From assembly GCA_002737115.1 (NCBI GenBank), contig NSHR01000031.1, forward strand, positions 1 through 47,941: DNA of 47,941 bases. The letters are read 5' to 3'. Origin of the DNA: Gemmatimonadota bacterium (GTDB lineage Bacteria; Gemmatimonadota; Gemmatimonadetes; Gemmatimonadales; Gemmatimonadaceae). A program made the position numbers and the translations under genes. The notes beneath the pieces are model-generated. The model saw only the letters and a list, made by a program, of their open reading frames with translations, was not told the origin of the DNA and did no database searches. This document shows positions 16,797-26,001 of the stretch, one piece after another (the first letter of the stretch is position 1; every line of letters begins with the position of its first letter).

Positions 16797-18436
16797 CACG
16801 GCGTGCCGATCTCCCACTGGTACACGTTCCAGAACGGGCCGGCGTTGGTCGGATTGCCGGTAAAGCCCTTCAGGGACCGCGGCACGGCATCCACCTTGGC
16901 GGTGTTGTAGAGCACAATCTCCGGGGCGAGCGCAGCAATTCGACGCTGCGCGTCACGCAGCAGTGCGTTGCGCTGCGCGACATCGGCGGTGCGATCGGAG
17001 CGATACAGCAGCGCCGACAACTCGGCGTCGTTGACGTAGTTGATGTTGCGGCCGGCCGGCGGCATACGATCGCCGGCAAAGAACAGCGTGAGCTCCGGGT
17101 CGGCGCCCATCTGCCACCAGTGCAGCATGGCGTCGAAATCGCCACTGAACCACACACTGCTAATGGTCGTACCATCAAGCAGCTTCACCGTCATCTCGGC
17201 ACCAACGTCGCGAAACGCCTGCTGCAATGCCTGCGACACGTTTTCGCGAATCGCGAAGCCCGACTGCGTAATGAGCGTAAACGCGAGCCGCTTACCGTTT
17301 TTGATGCGGATGCTATCGGCGCCGGGCACCCAGCCCGCTTCGGTTAGCAGCGCGCGGGCGCGCTCGGGATCGAATCCGTAGGTCGGCACCTGTGGCTCGT
17401 AGGCCGCAGAGAGCGGCTGGATCGGACCGTTCACCACTTCCACTTGGCCGTCGAGAATGGTGCGCACAAGCAGATCGCGATTAACCGCGTGGGCCAGCGC
17501 CTGCCGCACCTTCACCTCGGCGAACGGCGTAAAATGCTTTTGGTTGAGCGTGACATGTTCGTAGCCGTTGCCGACCACGCGATTCATCCGCAGGTCGGGG
17601 ATAGCCTCCAGTTCGCGCACCTTATCCCACGAGACTAGGGCCACCATGTGCACTTCGCCCGACTTGAGGAGGTTGATGCGCGTGGTGGTGTTCGTGAGGA
17701 AGCGGAAGAGCAGCTGCTTGATTTTGGGGTACTGTGGGCCACGCCAGTAGCCTTCAGCGCGCTCGAGCAGGATGTACTCGCCCGTCTTCCACTCCTTCAC
17801 TTTGTACGGGCCGGTGCCGAGTGGCGCGCGATTGTAATCGTTGGCGGTGTTGAGATCGCGCCCCTCGAGCACATGCTTGGGCAGTGTACCGCGCACGAAC
17901 TGGAGCTGGTACGGCGCGTACACCTCCTTATAGTGCACGACGGCCGTGAGCGCGTCGGGCGTATCCACTGAGGCGATGCGGTCAAAGCCATCAACGCTTT
18001 CGGGCTTCCAGTCACCCTTGTTGATGGCATCCACCGTGAACTTCACATCGGCCGACGTATGCGGCACGCCGTCGTGCCACTTCACACCGGGGCGGAGCTT
18101 CCACGTCACGTCCATGCCGCCGTCGGCGCGCACGACCACGCCGCCATTTTCCGTGGTCGGAATCTCGGCGGCCAGCACGGGGATGATCTTCATCGCCTCG
18201 TCATTGGTGACGAGGCCCTCTACCACGCCCGCCTCGATGTCTTCGAGAATGTGCGTGGCGTAGCGGTTCATCGTATCGGGCTCACGGTCGTAGCCCACGA
18301 TGAGCAGCTCATTCGACGGGCCGGTGCGGGACGTCTCCCCGCCGCAGGCCACGAGTGTCGCGACGAGCGCGGCGGCGACGCCAAGCGCCGAGGAACGCGC
18401 CGAGCGGCGGGATAGGCGAACTGACCAACGCATCAT
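16796..18436 (-). CDS. Family 5 extracellular solute-binding lipoprotein
   Basis: The 546-residue protein carries a lipobox (LVAC, Cys31) and the SBP family 5 layout: WKLRPGVKWHDGVPHTSADVKFT near 115-135, GTGPYKVKEWKTGEYILLERAEGYW, and VRQALAHAVNRDLLV. The family binds peptides, nickel or other solutes and feeds DppBC. The WHDG-x-P motif and the length are those of peptide or amino-acid-derivative binders, but the ligand cannot be fixed. The start overlaps the stop of the DUF885 gene by four bases (ATGA). Placement between hydrolases and permeases suggests that the ligand is also the DUF885 substrate. Confidence 0.94.
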   Translation of the reverse strand: MMRWSVRLSRRSARSSALGVAAALVATLVACGGETSRTGPSNELLIVGYDREPDTMNRYATHILEDIEAGVVEGLVTNDEAMKIIPVLAAEIPTTENGGVVVRADGGMDVTWKLRPGVKWHDGVPHTSADVKFTVDAINKGDWKPESVDGFDRIASVDTPDALTAVVHYKEVYAPYQLQFVRGTLPKHVLEGRDLNTANDYNRAPLGTGPYKVKEWKTGEYILLERAEGYWRGPQYPKIKQLLFRFLTNTTTRINLLKSGEVHMVALVSWDKVRELEAIPDLRMNRVVGNGYEHVTLNQKHFTPFAEVKVRQALAHAVNRDLLVRTILDGQVEVVNGPIQPLSAAYEPQVPTYGFDPERARALLTEAGWVPGADSIRIKNGKRLAFTLITQSGFAIRENVSQALQQAFRDVGAEMTVKLLDGTTISSVWFSGDFDAMLHWWQMGADPELTLFFAGDRMPPAGRNINYVNDAELSALLYRSDRTADVAQRNALLRDAQRRIAALAPEIVLYNTAKVDAVPRSLKGFTGNPTNAGPFWNVYQWEIGTP

Positions 18437-20115
18437 GACGTTGCCGTGAGGAGTCGCGCCGCAAGCGCCACAGGGATGGATCCCCGGCTCAACAGCGCAT
18501 CATGAAAGTGCCGCGGCGAGTAGTCCGGTCGCTGGCGCATGGTGTCCCGCAGATCGAGAATGCTCTGCGTGCCCAGCCAGTACATCACGGCGGTGCAGGG
18601 GAACATCGAGTTCTTGGTGGCTTCACCGAGGGCGACTGCCTCCGGCATGCCGACTTCGTGCACGTAGTACGCCACGGCCTCGGCGAAGGTGAACGCGCCG
18701 GTGTGCAAACGGATATCGACGATAGCGCGCGCCAGCATGCGCACGCGACTCTGTTGTTCTGCCGCACGTTCCAGCGGCGTGAGGAATCCGAGTTCGTCGG
18801 CGAGTTCGGTAGCGTAGCAGGCCCACCCCTCCGCCATCGAGCCGCCTAGGAACATGCCGATACGGCTCGCGCAGTCTACCGCGGCGATCTTGCCGAGTCG
18901 TGAGTGCGACCGATGGGTGGCGTGGCCGTTCTGCACGTGGTGGCCGAGCGCGCCGTGATGCACGACGTGATTGAGCGTGATCGTGCTGTGATTCCACGCC
19001 TTCAGTCGGCGCTCACGCTCGTCGGGCGCGATGGTGTCGTCGACGGGTGTTACCAGATACCGGTGCTCGGGGCGGGGTTCGTAGGGTGCCGGCGAGCGAT
19101 AAAACAGAAAGTAGAGTTGCGGTGCGATATCGCGGGCCCACACGGGAATGGGCACGTAACGCAGCGGCCAGTCGGGCCAGCTGACCTGATCGTGCTGCAG
19201 TGCAAGATCCCGGCACGCCTCGAATTGCGACGTAAAGGTGGCGAGATAGTCGGCTTCGGCGGGGCGATCGTCGGCGAGCTTCGCGCCGAGGGCCTCGGGG
19301 GAGCCGGCGACTTCGGTCGCGAGCGCGTGGAAACGCGCCTTGGCCGCGGGCATGTCGCCGAGCACGCGTTGCAGCAATTCGGCAGACGACTGCGCACAGA
19401 AGTGCCCGCGCTGCAGCAGGATGTCGTAGGCCTCAACGCCGATGGCGTAGCCCGACTGCACGTCGTGTGGCAACAGGAAGAGCCAGTGTGCCGCGCGGTC
19501 GAATGCCTGCGCCGCATCCGCCGCCGCTTCGGCGATGGACTGACGTTCCACGCTGTCGATCTGGTGCTCGTCGCACCAAAGACGCAGTGGCCCCCGCAGG
19601 AACGCGGCGAATGCGCGCGCCTCGCGGGTAGCGCGATCGATCCAGATCGCAGGAACCGATTCGGTGAGCGCTGCCGGCATCGCACCAAGGAACGCCGGGA
19701 TGGCGCGGAGTCGTGCCATGATCGCCGCGGTGCAGGACGGCATGGGTTGTGTGGGACGCAGCAAGAGCGAGACGACGCTGAAAATCGCCTCACCGGTCCA
19801 AAGCACGGGATTCCGGTCGTGAAAGAAACGACTCTGCGTTTCGAGTATGCGGAGGTCGATGTTGGCGCGCGCTAACTCGGCGTCGACGGCATCGATATCG
19901 GCGGCGAGGACGTCGTTGCTGCGGTGTGGCGACGCGCTGAACAGCGCGTCGTGCAGCTCGGCCAGCTCGGCCACTTCGGTGTCGCGCGCGTCACGCGACC
20001 AATCGGGGAGACTATGGTCATGCGTGTGTAGTCCCGTGAACGTGGCGTTTACGGGGTGTCGCGCGAAGTAGTGCGACAGAAAGCGGTCGAGTGCGGCCGT
20101 CGTATCGTGGCTCAG
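18433..20115 (-). CDS. DUF885 protein with altered metal motif, CTG start
   Basis: The 560-residue DUF885 protein has the family C-terminal signature EGWACY and the motif HHGALGHH where related proteins have HEAxPGHH, so the motif glutamate is replaced by histidine. Standard starts give only 19974, but the frame before it reads ALDRFLSHYFARHPVNATF, matching the N-terminus of the other DUF885 protein (FVDRYLDGFARRHPSIAAG). From the upstream in-frame TGA to 19974 there is no ATG, GTG or TTG. The CTG at 20115 overlaps the oxidoreductase TGA as CTGA, like its ATGA and GTGA neighbours. No signal peptide is evident, so this copy may be cytoplasmic. DUF885 proteins are regarded as zinc-dependent hydrolases of peptide-like compounds. 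Confidence 0.85.
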   Translation of the reverse strand: MSHDTTAALDRFLSHYFARHPVNATFTGLHTHDHSLPDWSRDARDTEVAELAELHDALFSASPHRSNDVLAADIDAVDAELARANIDLRILETQSRFFHDRNPVLWTGEAIFSVVSLLLRPTQPMPSCTAAIMARLRAIPAFLGAMPAALTESVPAIWIDRATREARAFAAFLRGPLRLWCDEHQIDSVERQSIAEAAADAAQAFDRAAHWLFLLPHDVQSGYAIGVEAYDILLQRGHFCAQSSAELLQRVLGDMPAAKARFHALATEVAGSPEALGAKLADDRPAEADYLATFTSQFEACRDLALQHDQVSWPDWPLRYVPIPVWARDIAPQLYFLFYRSPAPYEPRPEHRYLVTPVDDTIAPDERERRLKAWNHSTITLNHVVHHGALGHHVQNGHATHRSHSRLGKIAAVDCASRIGMFLGGSMAEGWACYATELADELGFLTPLERAAEQQSRVRMLARAIVDIRLHTGAFTFAEAVAYYVHEVGMPEAVALGEATKNSMFPCTAVMYWLGTQSILDLRDTMRQRPDYSPRHFHDALLSRGSIPVALAARLLTATS

Positions 20116-21263
20116 GATGCCGATCCCGCGGTTGAAGTCTGTTCGAGCGGAATGTTCACCCAGCGCCGTTCACGGAACGAGCGTTCGACGGCGTTGATGA
20201 GCTCCTGCACGTGCGCCCCATCTTCAAAATTGCCTTCGTTGCCTTCCACTTCACCGCGGATCTCGGAGATGAACGAGCCGATGAGGTTGGCGTAGAACAG
20301 CGAACGCCACGATTCGCGTGCACTGCCGCCGGCCGGATAGAAGCGCTGCGGAATCTCGAGCTCCTTGAACTCGACCGAGTCGGCCGTCGCACCTTTCAGC
20401 GTTTCGCAAATGCCGTTCTCTTCGACCAGGCGACAGATCAGCGCACCCTTGCTGCCGTACACACGCGCTTCGATGCCGGGATAGTTGCCCACGGTCACGA
20501 AGCTGGTTTGAATGGAGCCGATGCCGCCGTTGTCGAACTCGCCGATAAATATGTCGCCATCGTCGATATTCATGCGCATCATCGTCCCGGTCGCTCGCAC
20601 CACGCGCTCGGGGATGAAATTCTTCATCGTGCCCACCACCGACTTGAAGCGACTGCCCATGAACAGGTGGCCGATGTCCATGATCGGCGCGCCGTAGCCT
20701 TCCAGCGACGACACGTGAATTTCCGTTTGGTCTGCTTCGTGATCGACCTGACGCAACGGCGTTTGCGGATCGAGCCACTGCGAGTTCTGCTCGTAGCCGT
20801 TGAAGATGAACGGCGTGCCGATGTAGCCTTCGTCGATCAGCGCTTTCATGTAGCGCATGGCCGGCGAGTAGCGAAAGGTGAATCCGAGCTTGGTCTTGAG
20901 GCCTTTGCTGGCGGCCAGGGCGGCTGCCCGTCGCGTCTCGGTGAAATCGTACGCCACCGGCTTCTCGCACAGCACATGCTTGCCGGCTTCCAGTGCCGCG
21001 CAGCTCAACGTAAAGTGCGTAGCGCTGGGGGTACAGACGTCGACCACATCGATATCGGTACGCGCGATCAGCTCTTCGTGCGTGGCATACACATTGGGAA
21101 TGTCGAACTGCGCCGCGAACTCGCGGGCACGCTCGACGATGGGATCGGCGATCGCGACGATCGTACAGCGCGGATCGCGCTTCCATCCGGGCAGGTGCGC
21201 GAACTGCGCCCAGGCGCCGGCGCCGAGCACGCCTACACGAACGATGTCGTTGCTGGCGGTCAC
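20112..21263 (-). CDS. Gfo/Idh/MocA family oxidoreductase
   Basis: The 383-residue product starts with a Rossmann fold (VGVLGAGAWAQFAHLPGW) and has the family motif EKPVAYDFTE near residue 100, whose lysine is catalytic, followed by the alpha/beta C-terminal domain (GFTFRYSPAMRYMKALIDEG). These enzymes oxidise or reduce sugars, inositols, amino-sugar or other hydroxyl compounds with NAD(P). It starts with GTG, overlapping the TGA of the preceding DUF885 gene (GTGA), and ends inside the CTGA start of the next. The context suggests a step in breakdown of the imported solute rather than ordinary sugar metabolism. Confidence 0.92.
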   Translation of the reverse strand: MTASNDIVRVGVLGAGAWAQFAHLPGWKRDPRCTIVAIADPIVERAREFAAQFDIPNVYATHEELIARTDIDVVDVCTPSATHFTLSCAALEAGKHVLCEKPVAYDFTETRRAAALAASKGLKTKLGFTFRYSPAMRYMKALIDEGYIGTPFIFNGYEQNSQWLDPQTPLRQVDHEADQTEIHVSSLEGYGAPIMDIGHLFMGSRFKSVVGTMKNFIPERVVRATGTMMRMNIDDGDIFIGEFDNGGIGSIQTSFVTVGNYPGIEARVYGSKGALICRLVEENGICETLKGATADSVEFKELEIPQRFYPAGGSARESWRSLFYANLIGSFISEIRGEVEGNEGNFEDGAHVQELINAVERSFRERRWVNIPLEQTSTAGSAS

Positions 21264-23017
21264 TGAATTACCCGTGAGGTGTCACCCGGCAACAAGAGCT
21301 GCCGGTGCGCCCAGATCGGCGCGATGCCGTTCTTCATGACGCGTTCGTGGAAGTCGCGGAGGTCGAACTTGTCACCCTGGGCCGCCTTTACATCGCGCCG
21401 CAGCGTGAGCATGCCACGCTTGCCCAGGAAGTACCCACCGTAGGTGGGGTCGTAGGTGCCGCGTTCCGCTTCACGCTTGGCGGCGGGAGCGGCCACGTAC
21501 GCCTGTTGCTCGAAGCAGGCCTGCGCCTGGGCGAGTGTCCATTCGCCGGTGTGCAACCGGATGCCCGACAGTAATCGACAGATGCGCGTGAGCGCGTCGC
21601 TGAGCTGCGCGAGTTCGTAGCGCGGATCGCTGTTCATGAAGCCCTGTTCCACGACGAGTTCTTCCGCGTAGTGCGCCCAGCCATCCTGTCCCGACGACGG
21701 CTGCGGAAACGGATTCAGGCCGATCCAAATGCGACGGATCTTGCCTGGCGTGTCGCGCATGTGCACGGCGTGCAGCCAATGACCGGGCATCGCTTCGTGC
21801 GCCGATGTGATGGCGAGCGACGCATAGTTGAAGCGCTCGAGCCATGCGTCCTGCTGCGCGGGCGATTCGAGCGAGTCGGCGTCGGTGATGTAATAGAAAC
21901 TTTGCAACGGCGTCTTCTCGAGCGGAGGCGACGCGTGCATCGACGCGAAGCCCAGCGAAAACGGCTGGGCGGGTTTGACCACCACACGTTCGCCATTGGG
22001 CACCACGGCCAGATTCTTGGTGGAAATGAAGCGCGTGAGCGAATCGACGACAGCCTGTGCGGCCGCGACGACCTCGCCGCGCTTGGGATGATTGCGGCGG
22101 ATCGTGAGCCACGTGGCCTGCGGATCGGCGCCGGGCGCCAATCGCTGCGCCGCGGCGCGGAAGCGCTCTTGTGCCAGCTTGAGTTCGCGCTCACCCAGCG
22201 CGGCCAGGTCGACCAGCGGTACATCGATGAGCTCTTCCGCGCGATAGCGTCGCGCCACGGCGTCACCACCAATCTTCCACTCGCCGTTGGCGGTGGGGAG
22301 CACCGTCTTCTCGAAGTCGGTGGTGTACGCGTCGATGGCTTTAGCCGCGGCCGTCGCGGCGCTCAAGAGTGAATCCATGAGCGGTGTGCCCTTTTCCGTG
22401 ACGAAGGCGACGGACACGTCGGTGGTGAGCATCGTGGACGCACCGCGCATCATGCCGAGTCCGCGTTCGGCGAAGATCCGGGGCGGATTGACGATGTTCG
22501 TGCGCGCCGCCTGAAGCAATGCGGGCACACCGGCGAGCTTGGCGATGATCCGACGCATGCGCACCGGCGCCGCGTCGTTCTCCATCGTCATCAGGTTGTG
22601 TACACCATCCGACAACGCACTGGCGTACGTCATCGGATTCCGCTTCCAGTTCTCCAGCGTTTCCTGTTCGAGCAGCCATCCGTCGATCACGCCGGCCAGA
22701 ATGCGTTTGTCGACGCGTTCGTCGGGGGTGAGTGACGAATCGCTGAACGCCGCGAGCTCGGCGGCTGCCGTCTTGAGCGTGGCGATTTCGGCGGCGATCG
22801 CTTGTGCGGAAAAGTCGTCGAGCCGGTCGTCGTGATTGTGCAAGCCGTTGCCGGCCGCGATCGAGGGATGACGGCGCGCGAAGCCGTCGAGATAGCGGTC
22901 CACGAATGGGGCGAACCCGGCGGTGGCGGGAACGGCGTCCGCGGCCTGTTCGGCGGGGGTGCAAGCGGTGCCGAGCGCGAATAGTGCGAGCGCGGCGAGT
23001 CGGGTTTGGGTTCGCAT
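21260..23017 (-). CDS. DUF885 lipoprotein with intact HEAMPGH motif
   Basis: The 585-residue protein has a lipobox signal (LGTAC, Cys19) and the complete DUF885 plan: FVDRYLDGFARRHPSIAAGNGLHNHDDRLDDFS at the N-terminus, HEAMPGHWLHAVHMR as metal motif, GWAHYAEELVVEQGF, and IRLHTGEWTLAQAQACFEQQ near the end. It is thus the anchored, intact member of the pair encoded in this operon and probably acts outside the inner membrane on the substrate before import. Clear ATG start. It follows the MFS gene after 37 bases, so probably shares its transcript. Confidence 0.9.
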   Translation of the reverse strand: MRTQTRLAALALFALGTACTPAEQAADAVPATAGFAPFVDRYLDGFARRHPSIAAGNGLHNHDDRLDDFSAQAIAAEIATLKTAAAELAAFSDSSLTPDERVDKRILAGVIDGWLLEQETLENWKRNPMTYASALSDGVHNLMTMENDAAPVRMRRIIAKLAGVPALLQAARTNIVNPPRIFAERGLGMMRGASTMLTTDVSVAFVTEKGTPLMDSLLSAATAAAKAIDAYTTDFEKTVLPTANGEWKIGGDAVARRYRAEELIDVPLVDLAALGERELKLAQERFRAAAQRLAPGADPQATWLTIRRNHPKRGEVVAAAQAVVDSLTRFISTKNLAVVPNGERVVVKPAQPFSLGFASMHASPPLEKTPLQSFYYITDADSLESPAQQDAWLERFNYASLAITSAHEAMPGHWLHAVHMRDTPGKIRRIWIGLNPFPQPSSGQDGWAHYAEELVVEQGFMNSDPRYELAQLSDALTRICRLLSGIRLHTGEWTLAQAQACFEQQAYVAAPAAKREAERGTYDPTYGGYFLGKRGMLTLRRDVKAAQGDKFDLRDFHERVMKNGIAPIWAHRQLLLPGDTSRVIQ

Positions 23018-23054
23018 CGGGGCTTAACCTGTGGCTGATCTCCCCCCTTCGCAA

Positions 23055-24308
23055 TCAGGCGGACGGGCGTGATTCGGTCGCGATGGGTAGCGGCTTCACC
23101 GCGAGCGTGAGCACCAGTCCGACGGCCAGCAGCCCAGCCAGCAGCATCAGTGGTTGGTCGTAGATGTGGACGCGCGGTTCGCCCGGGGCCAGCGCCGCGC
23201 GAGCGCGCTCGGAGAGCTGCGTAATGATCACCGGTCCCATAACGGCCGCCACGCTCCACGCAGTGAGCACGGCGCCGTGAATCGCCCCCACGTTGCGCGA
23301 ACCGAACAGGTCGGCCAGGAAGGCCGGCATCGTGGCGAAGCCACCGCCGTACATGGTGAATACGGTGAGGAGGCAGGCCAGGAACGGCCACCACGCACCT
23401 ATCTGCGCAAAGCGCGGTATGGCGAGAAAGAGCGCGAACTGCACCACGAAGAAGATGAGATAGGTGGTGCGTCGGCCCAGGAGGTCCGACGCGCTCGACC
23501 AGAGCAGCCGTCCGCCGGCGTTAAACAGGCTGATCACCGCCACGATGGCGGCGGCCTGCTTGGGCGTGCGGCCGAAGAGGTCCTGCATCATCGGCGAGGC
23601 CTGGGCGAGAATGCCGATCCCGGCGGTGACGTTCACGCAGAGGATGCCCCACAGCAGCAGGAACTGCGGCGTGCGCACCGCCTCGCGTCGCGTGAGGTTC
23701 GCGGTCACCGCCGTGGTCTGGCCGGGTTGGGCTTCCGGGGGCGGTCGCAGTAACTGGGCACCCGCCATCATCAAGGCGAAGTACACACCGCTCAGCACGA
23801 ACAGGGTGCGGGCGACGCCCACCTGCTCGATGAGAAACGCATTCGCGTAGCCGCCGAGAAAGGCGCCGCCACCGAACCCCATGATCGCGAAGCCGGTGGC
23901 CATGCCGAGTCGCTCGGGGAACCACTTCACGAGCGTCCGTACGGGGGCGATGTATCCGATCCCGCACCCGATGCCTCCGAGGATGCCGAGCCCCAGAAAG
24001 AGCAGGAGCGGCTGCTGCCAGAGCAAGCCCACGCCGCCAAGCGCCAAGCCGGCGGCGAAGAACATGGCCGACGTTCTGGCGGCGACCCGTGCGCCGACGC
24101 GCTCCACCCACGGACCCATGGTGGCGGCGCTCAGGCCGAGCAGCACGAGCGCGGCGGTGAACGTGGTGTACGGCGGACTCCCCCACCACGGCTGCGGCGG
24201 GAGCGCAGCGACGATCGGGCGATTGAGTGTGCTCCAGGCGTACACCGAGCCGATGCCCAGATGGACGAGGACGGCACCGAGCGGGATGGTCCATCGAGAT
24301 TTCGACAT
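23055..24308 (-). CDS. MFS transporter, oxalate/formate antiporter (OFA)-like
   Basis: The 417-residue protein has about 12 membrane segments. The N-terminus IPLGAVLVHLGIGSVYAWSTLNRPI and the pattern GIGCGIGYIAPVRTLVKWFPERLGMATGFAIMGFGGGAFLG are typical of the OFA group, which exchanges small carboxylates. The second half has TVFTMYGGGFATMPAFLADLFG, also as in that group. It is the first gene of the minus-strand run and divergent from the cysteine-cluster gene, with 51 bases between the starts; TATATG lies 14 bases before the ATG. In this context it may export or import an organic acid produced by the operon. Confidence 0.87.
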   Translation of the reverse strand: MSKSRWTIPLGAVLVHLGIGSVYAWSTLNRPIVAALPPQPWWGSPPYTTFTAALVLLGLSAATMGPWVERVGARVAARTSAMFFAAGLALGGVGLLWQQPLLLFLGLGILGGIGCGIGYIAPVRTLVKWFPERLGMATGFAIMGFGGGAFLGGYANAFLIEQVGVARTLFVLSGVYFALMMAGAQLLRPPPEAQPGQTTAVTANLTRREAVRTPQFLLLWGILCVNVTAGIGILAQASPMMQDLFGRTPKQAAAIVAVISLFNAGGRLLWSSASDLLGRRTTYLIFFVVQFALFLAIPRFAQIGAWWPFLACLLTVFTMYGGGFATMPAFLADLFGSRNVGAIHGAVLTAWSVAAVMGPVIITQLSERARAALAPGEPRVHIYDQPLMLLAGLLAVGLVLTLAVKPLPIATESRPSA

Positions 24309-24359
24309 ATGGCGGAATCAACCATATATCCGCCCGATCCGTGCCGGGTACTTTGCGGC

Positions 24360-25091
24360 ATGTCTTCGCGCGAAAGTCCGATCGCGGCCCAGCGGGCCCG
24401 GAATGCCCGCCTCACCGCGCAGGCCGAACAGATCGCCCGCGTGGATGGCGCCGAACACGGATTGCCGGAGTTGCCGGTGATCCTGCTGCCGGCGAACTCG
24501 CGTACCACAACCGAGCTCCCCGAGGAGTCGCGCGCCGCGTTTCTGGACAAACTGCGCGGGACGATCACCGCGGCGTTTCTCGACGCGGTCCGGGATACCG
24601 GCGCGCCGATGACCGCCGAGGCCGAGTCGGCCCGCGAGGATGCGGGCTGGGCGCTGCCCGAGTCGATCCCGGCGATGCCGGCTATCATTGGCGCGAGCTG
24701 TGGGACCTGTGGTGGCGAGTGCTGCACCGCCGGCGGGACGCACGGATTTTTGCACGCCGACAGCATCATGCGGGTGCGGACGCAGCTCACCGACGGCGGG
24801 GAGACGGTGACCCCTGAGTCGCTGGAGGCGCGGTACGCGTCGTACCTGCCGGCTCGTCATTACCGTGGTTCGTGCGTGTTTCACACCACGACAGGGTGCA
24901 ATCTGCCGCGTGCGCTGCGCTCGAATCTGTGCAACCGGTATGTGTGCGGCGGTCTGGCCCAGCTCACGCGGGCGCTGGTGTCGTCGCCGCAGACGTCGGC
25001 GTATGTGGCGGCCGCCGATTCGGTACAGCTGCGGCGGCTCGCACTGGTCACGGTGGCTGGATCGCGTCCCATAACGCTCAAGGGCCTTTAG
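24360..25091 (+). CDS. YkgJ-type cysteine-cluster protein
   Basis: The 243-residue protein contains CGTCGGECC (C-x2-C-x3-CC) in mid-protein and a second group CVFHTTTGCNLPRALRSNLC followed by CGG. This is the pattern of the zinc/iron-chelating cysteine cluster family (PF03692, YkgJ type). The N-terminal half is helical with no recognised domain. Function in the family is unclear; metal binding is expected. ATG 24360 follows TACTTT by 5 bases, so the transcript may be leaderless; the frame upstream to 24261 is antisense to the MFS gene. The 151 bases after it hold only the promoter candidate at 25161. Confidence 0.65.
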   Translation: MSSRESPIAAQRARNARLTAQAEQIARVDGAEHGLPELPVILLPANSRTTTELPEESRAAFLDKLRGTITAAFLDAVRDTGAPMTAEAESAREDAGWALPESIPAMPAIIGASCGTCGGECCTAGGTHGFLHADSIMRVRTQLTDGGETVTPESLEARYASYLPARHYRGSCVFHTTTGCNLPRALRSNLCNRYVCGGLAQLTRALVSSPQTSAYVAAADSVQLRRLALVTVAGSRPITLKGL

Positions 25092-25160
25092 CCCCAAATT
25101 AGTGCAGACTCATCCGCAAGACGGCTTATTTAAGGGTGACTGACGGGACGGGCCGGCCGA

Positions 25161-25187
25161 TTGCTGCGAGCCCTCTCCTTCTATACC
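25161..25187 (+). promoter_or_regulatory. Candidate promoter for the DUF305/LVIVD pair
   Basis: TTGCTG (25161-25166) and TATACC (25182-25187) stand 15 bases apart, which is short for a sigma-70 promoter. They lie 56 bases before the DUF305 start. Confidence 0.35.
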
Positions 25188-25242
25188 CTTACCGTCTCCC
25201 CCTTTCCGCCTGCGGCCGGTGTTGAATCACGTGACCAAACCG

Positions 25243-25977
25243 ATGGCCAAGTCCCTTCGCCGTTCGATCCGCCTGGCCGCTTTGAGCGCCGGGATCGTCG
25301 CTATGACGGCCTGCGCCACCTCGCGGTCGGCCTCATCGGCCGGACCTGCGTTTCAAATGGGCGATGCCGGTGCGCTCGTGCGCGCCCGCGCTGACAGCCT
25401 GCGCTATCCGTGGGTCACGGCCGACGTGGACTTCATGAGCGGCATGATCCACCACCACGCGCAGGCGATCACGATTTCCCGGTGGGCGCCGTCGCACGGC
25501 GCGAGCGCGTCGGTGCAGCGGCTCACGGCGCGCATCATCAATGCGCAGACCGACGAGATCACGATCATGCAGACGTGGCTGAAAGACCGCCGTCAGACGG
25601 TGCCGATGGTCGATTCGCTCGGCAACGTGACGATGGGCGGTGCGGGCCACGACATGGCGGCCATGGCCGGCCACGACATGGCGGCGATGGGCGGTATGGC
25701 GATGGGCCAGATGTCGATGCCGGGCATGCTCACCGACGCGCAGCTGAAGGAACTCAACACGGCGCGTGGCACGGAGTTCGACCGGTTGTTTCTGACCTAC
25801 ATGATTCAGCACCACCGGGGCGCCGTGGCGATGGTCAAGACGTTGTTCTCGGCGCAGGGCGCGGGGCAGGATGAAACCGTGTTCAAGTTCGCGAACGATG
25901 TCGAGGTTGATCAGAGCACCGAGATCAAGCGCATGTTCACGATGATGTTGGAGATGGGATTCGCTCCGCCGGCGTAA
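25243..25977 (+). CDS. DUF305 (CopM-like) lipoprotein with Met/His-rich linker
   Basis: The 244-residue lipoprotein (lipobox around MTAC) contains two DUF305 halves: DVDFMSGMIHHHAQAI and FDRLFLTYMIQHHRGAVAMV, whose His and Met residues bind copper or other metals in relatives. Between them lies a Met/His-rich linker with a 24-base tandem repeat (25645-25692) that encodes GHDMAAMA twice, followed by more Met residues (GGMAMGQMSMPGM). The start is ATG 25243; GTG 25231 and TTG 25219 are alternatives. The LVIVD gene follows after 88 bases and probably shares the transcript. A role in periplasmic copper handling is inferred. Confidence 0.9.
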   Translation: MAKSLRRSIRLAALSAGIVAMTACATSRSASSAGPAFQMGDAGALVRARADSLRYPWVTADVDFMSGMIHHHAQAITISRWAPSHGASASVQRLTARIINAQTDEITIMQTWLKDRRQTVPMVDSLGNVTMGGAGHDMAAMAGHDMAAMGGMAMGQMSMPGMLTDAQLKELNTARGTEFDRLFLTYMIQHHRGAVAMVKTLFSAQGAGQDETVFKFANDVEVDQSTEIKRMFTMMLEMGFAPPA

Positions 25978-26001
25978 GGTGAAGCGCCGGTTGGGCGAGC
26001 T

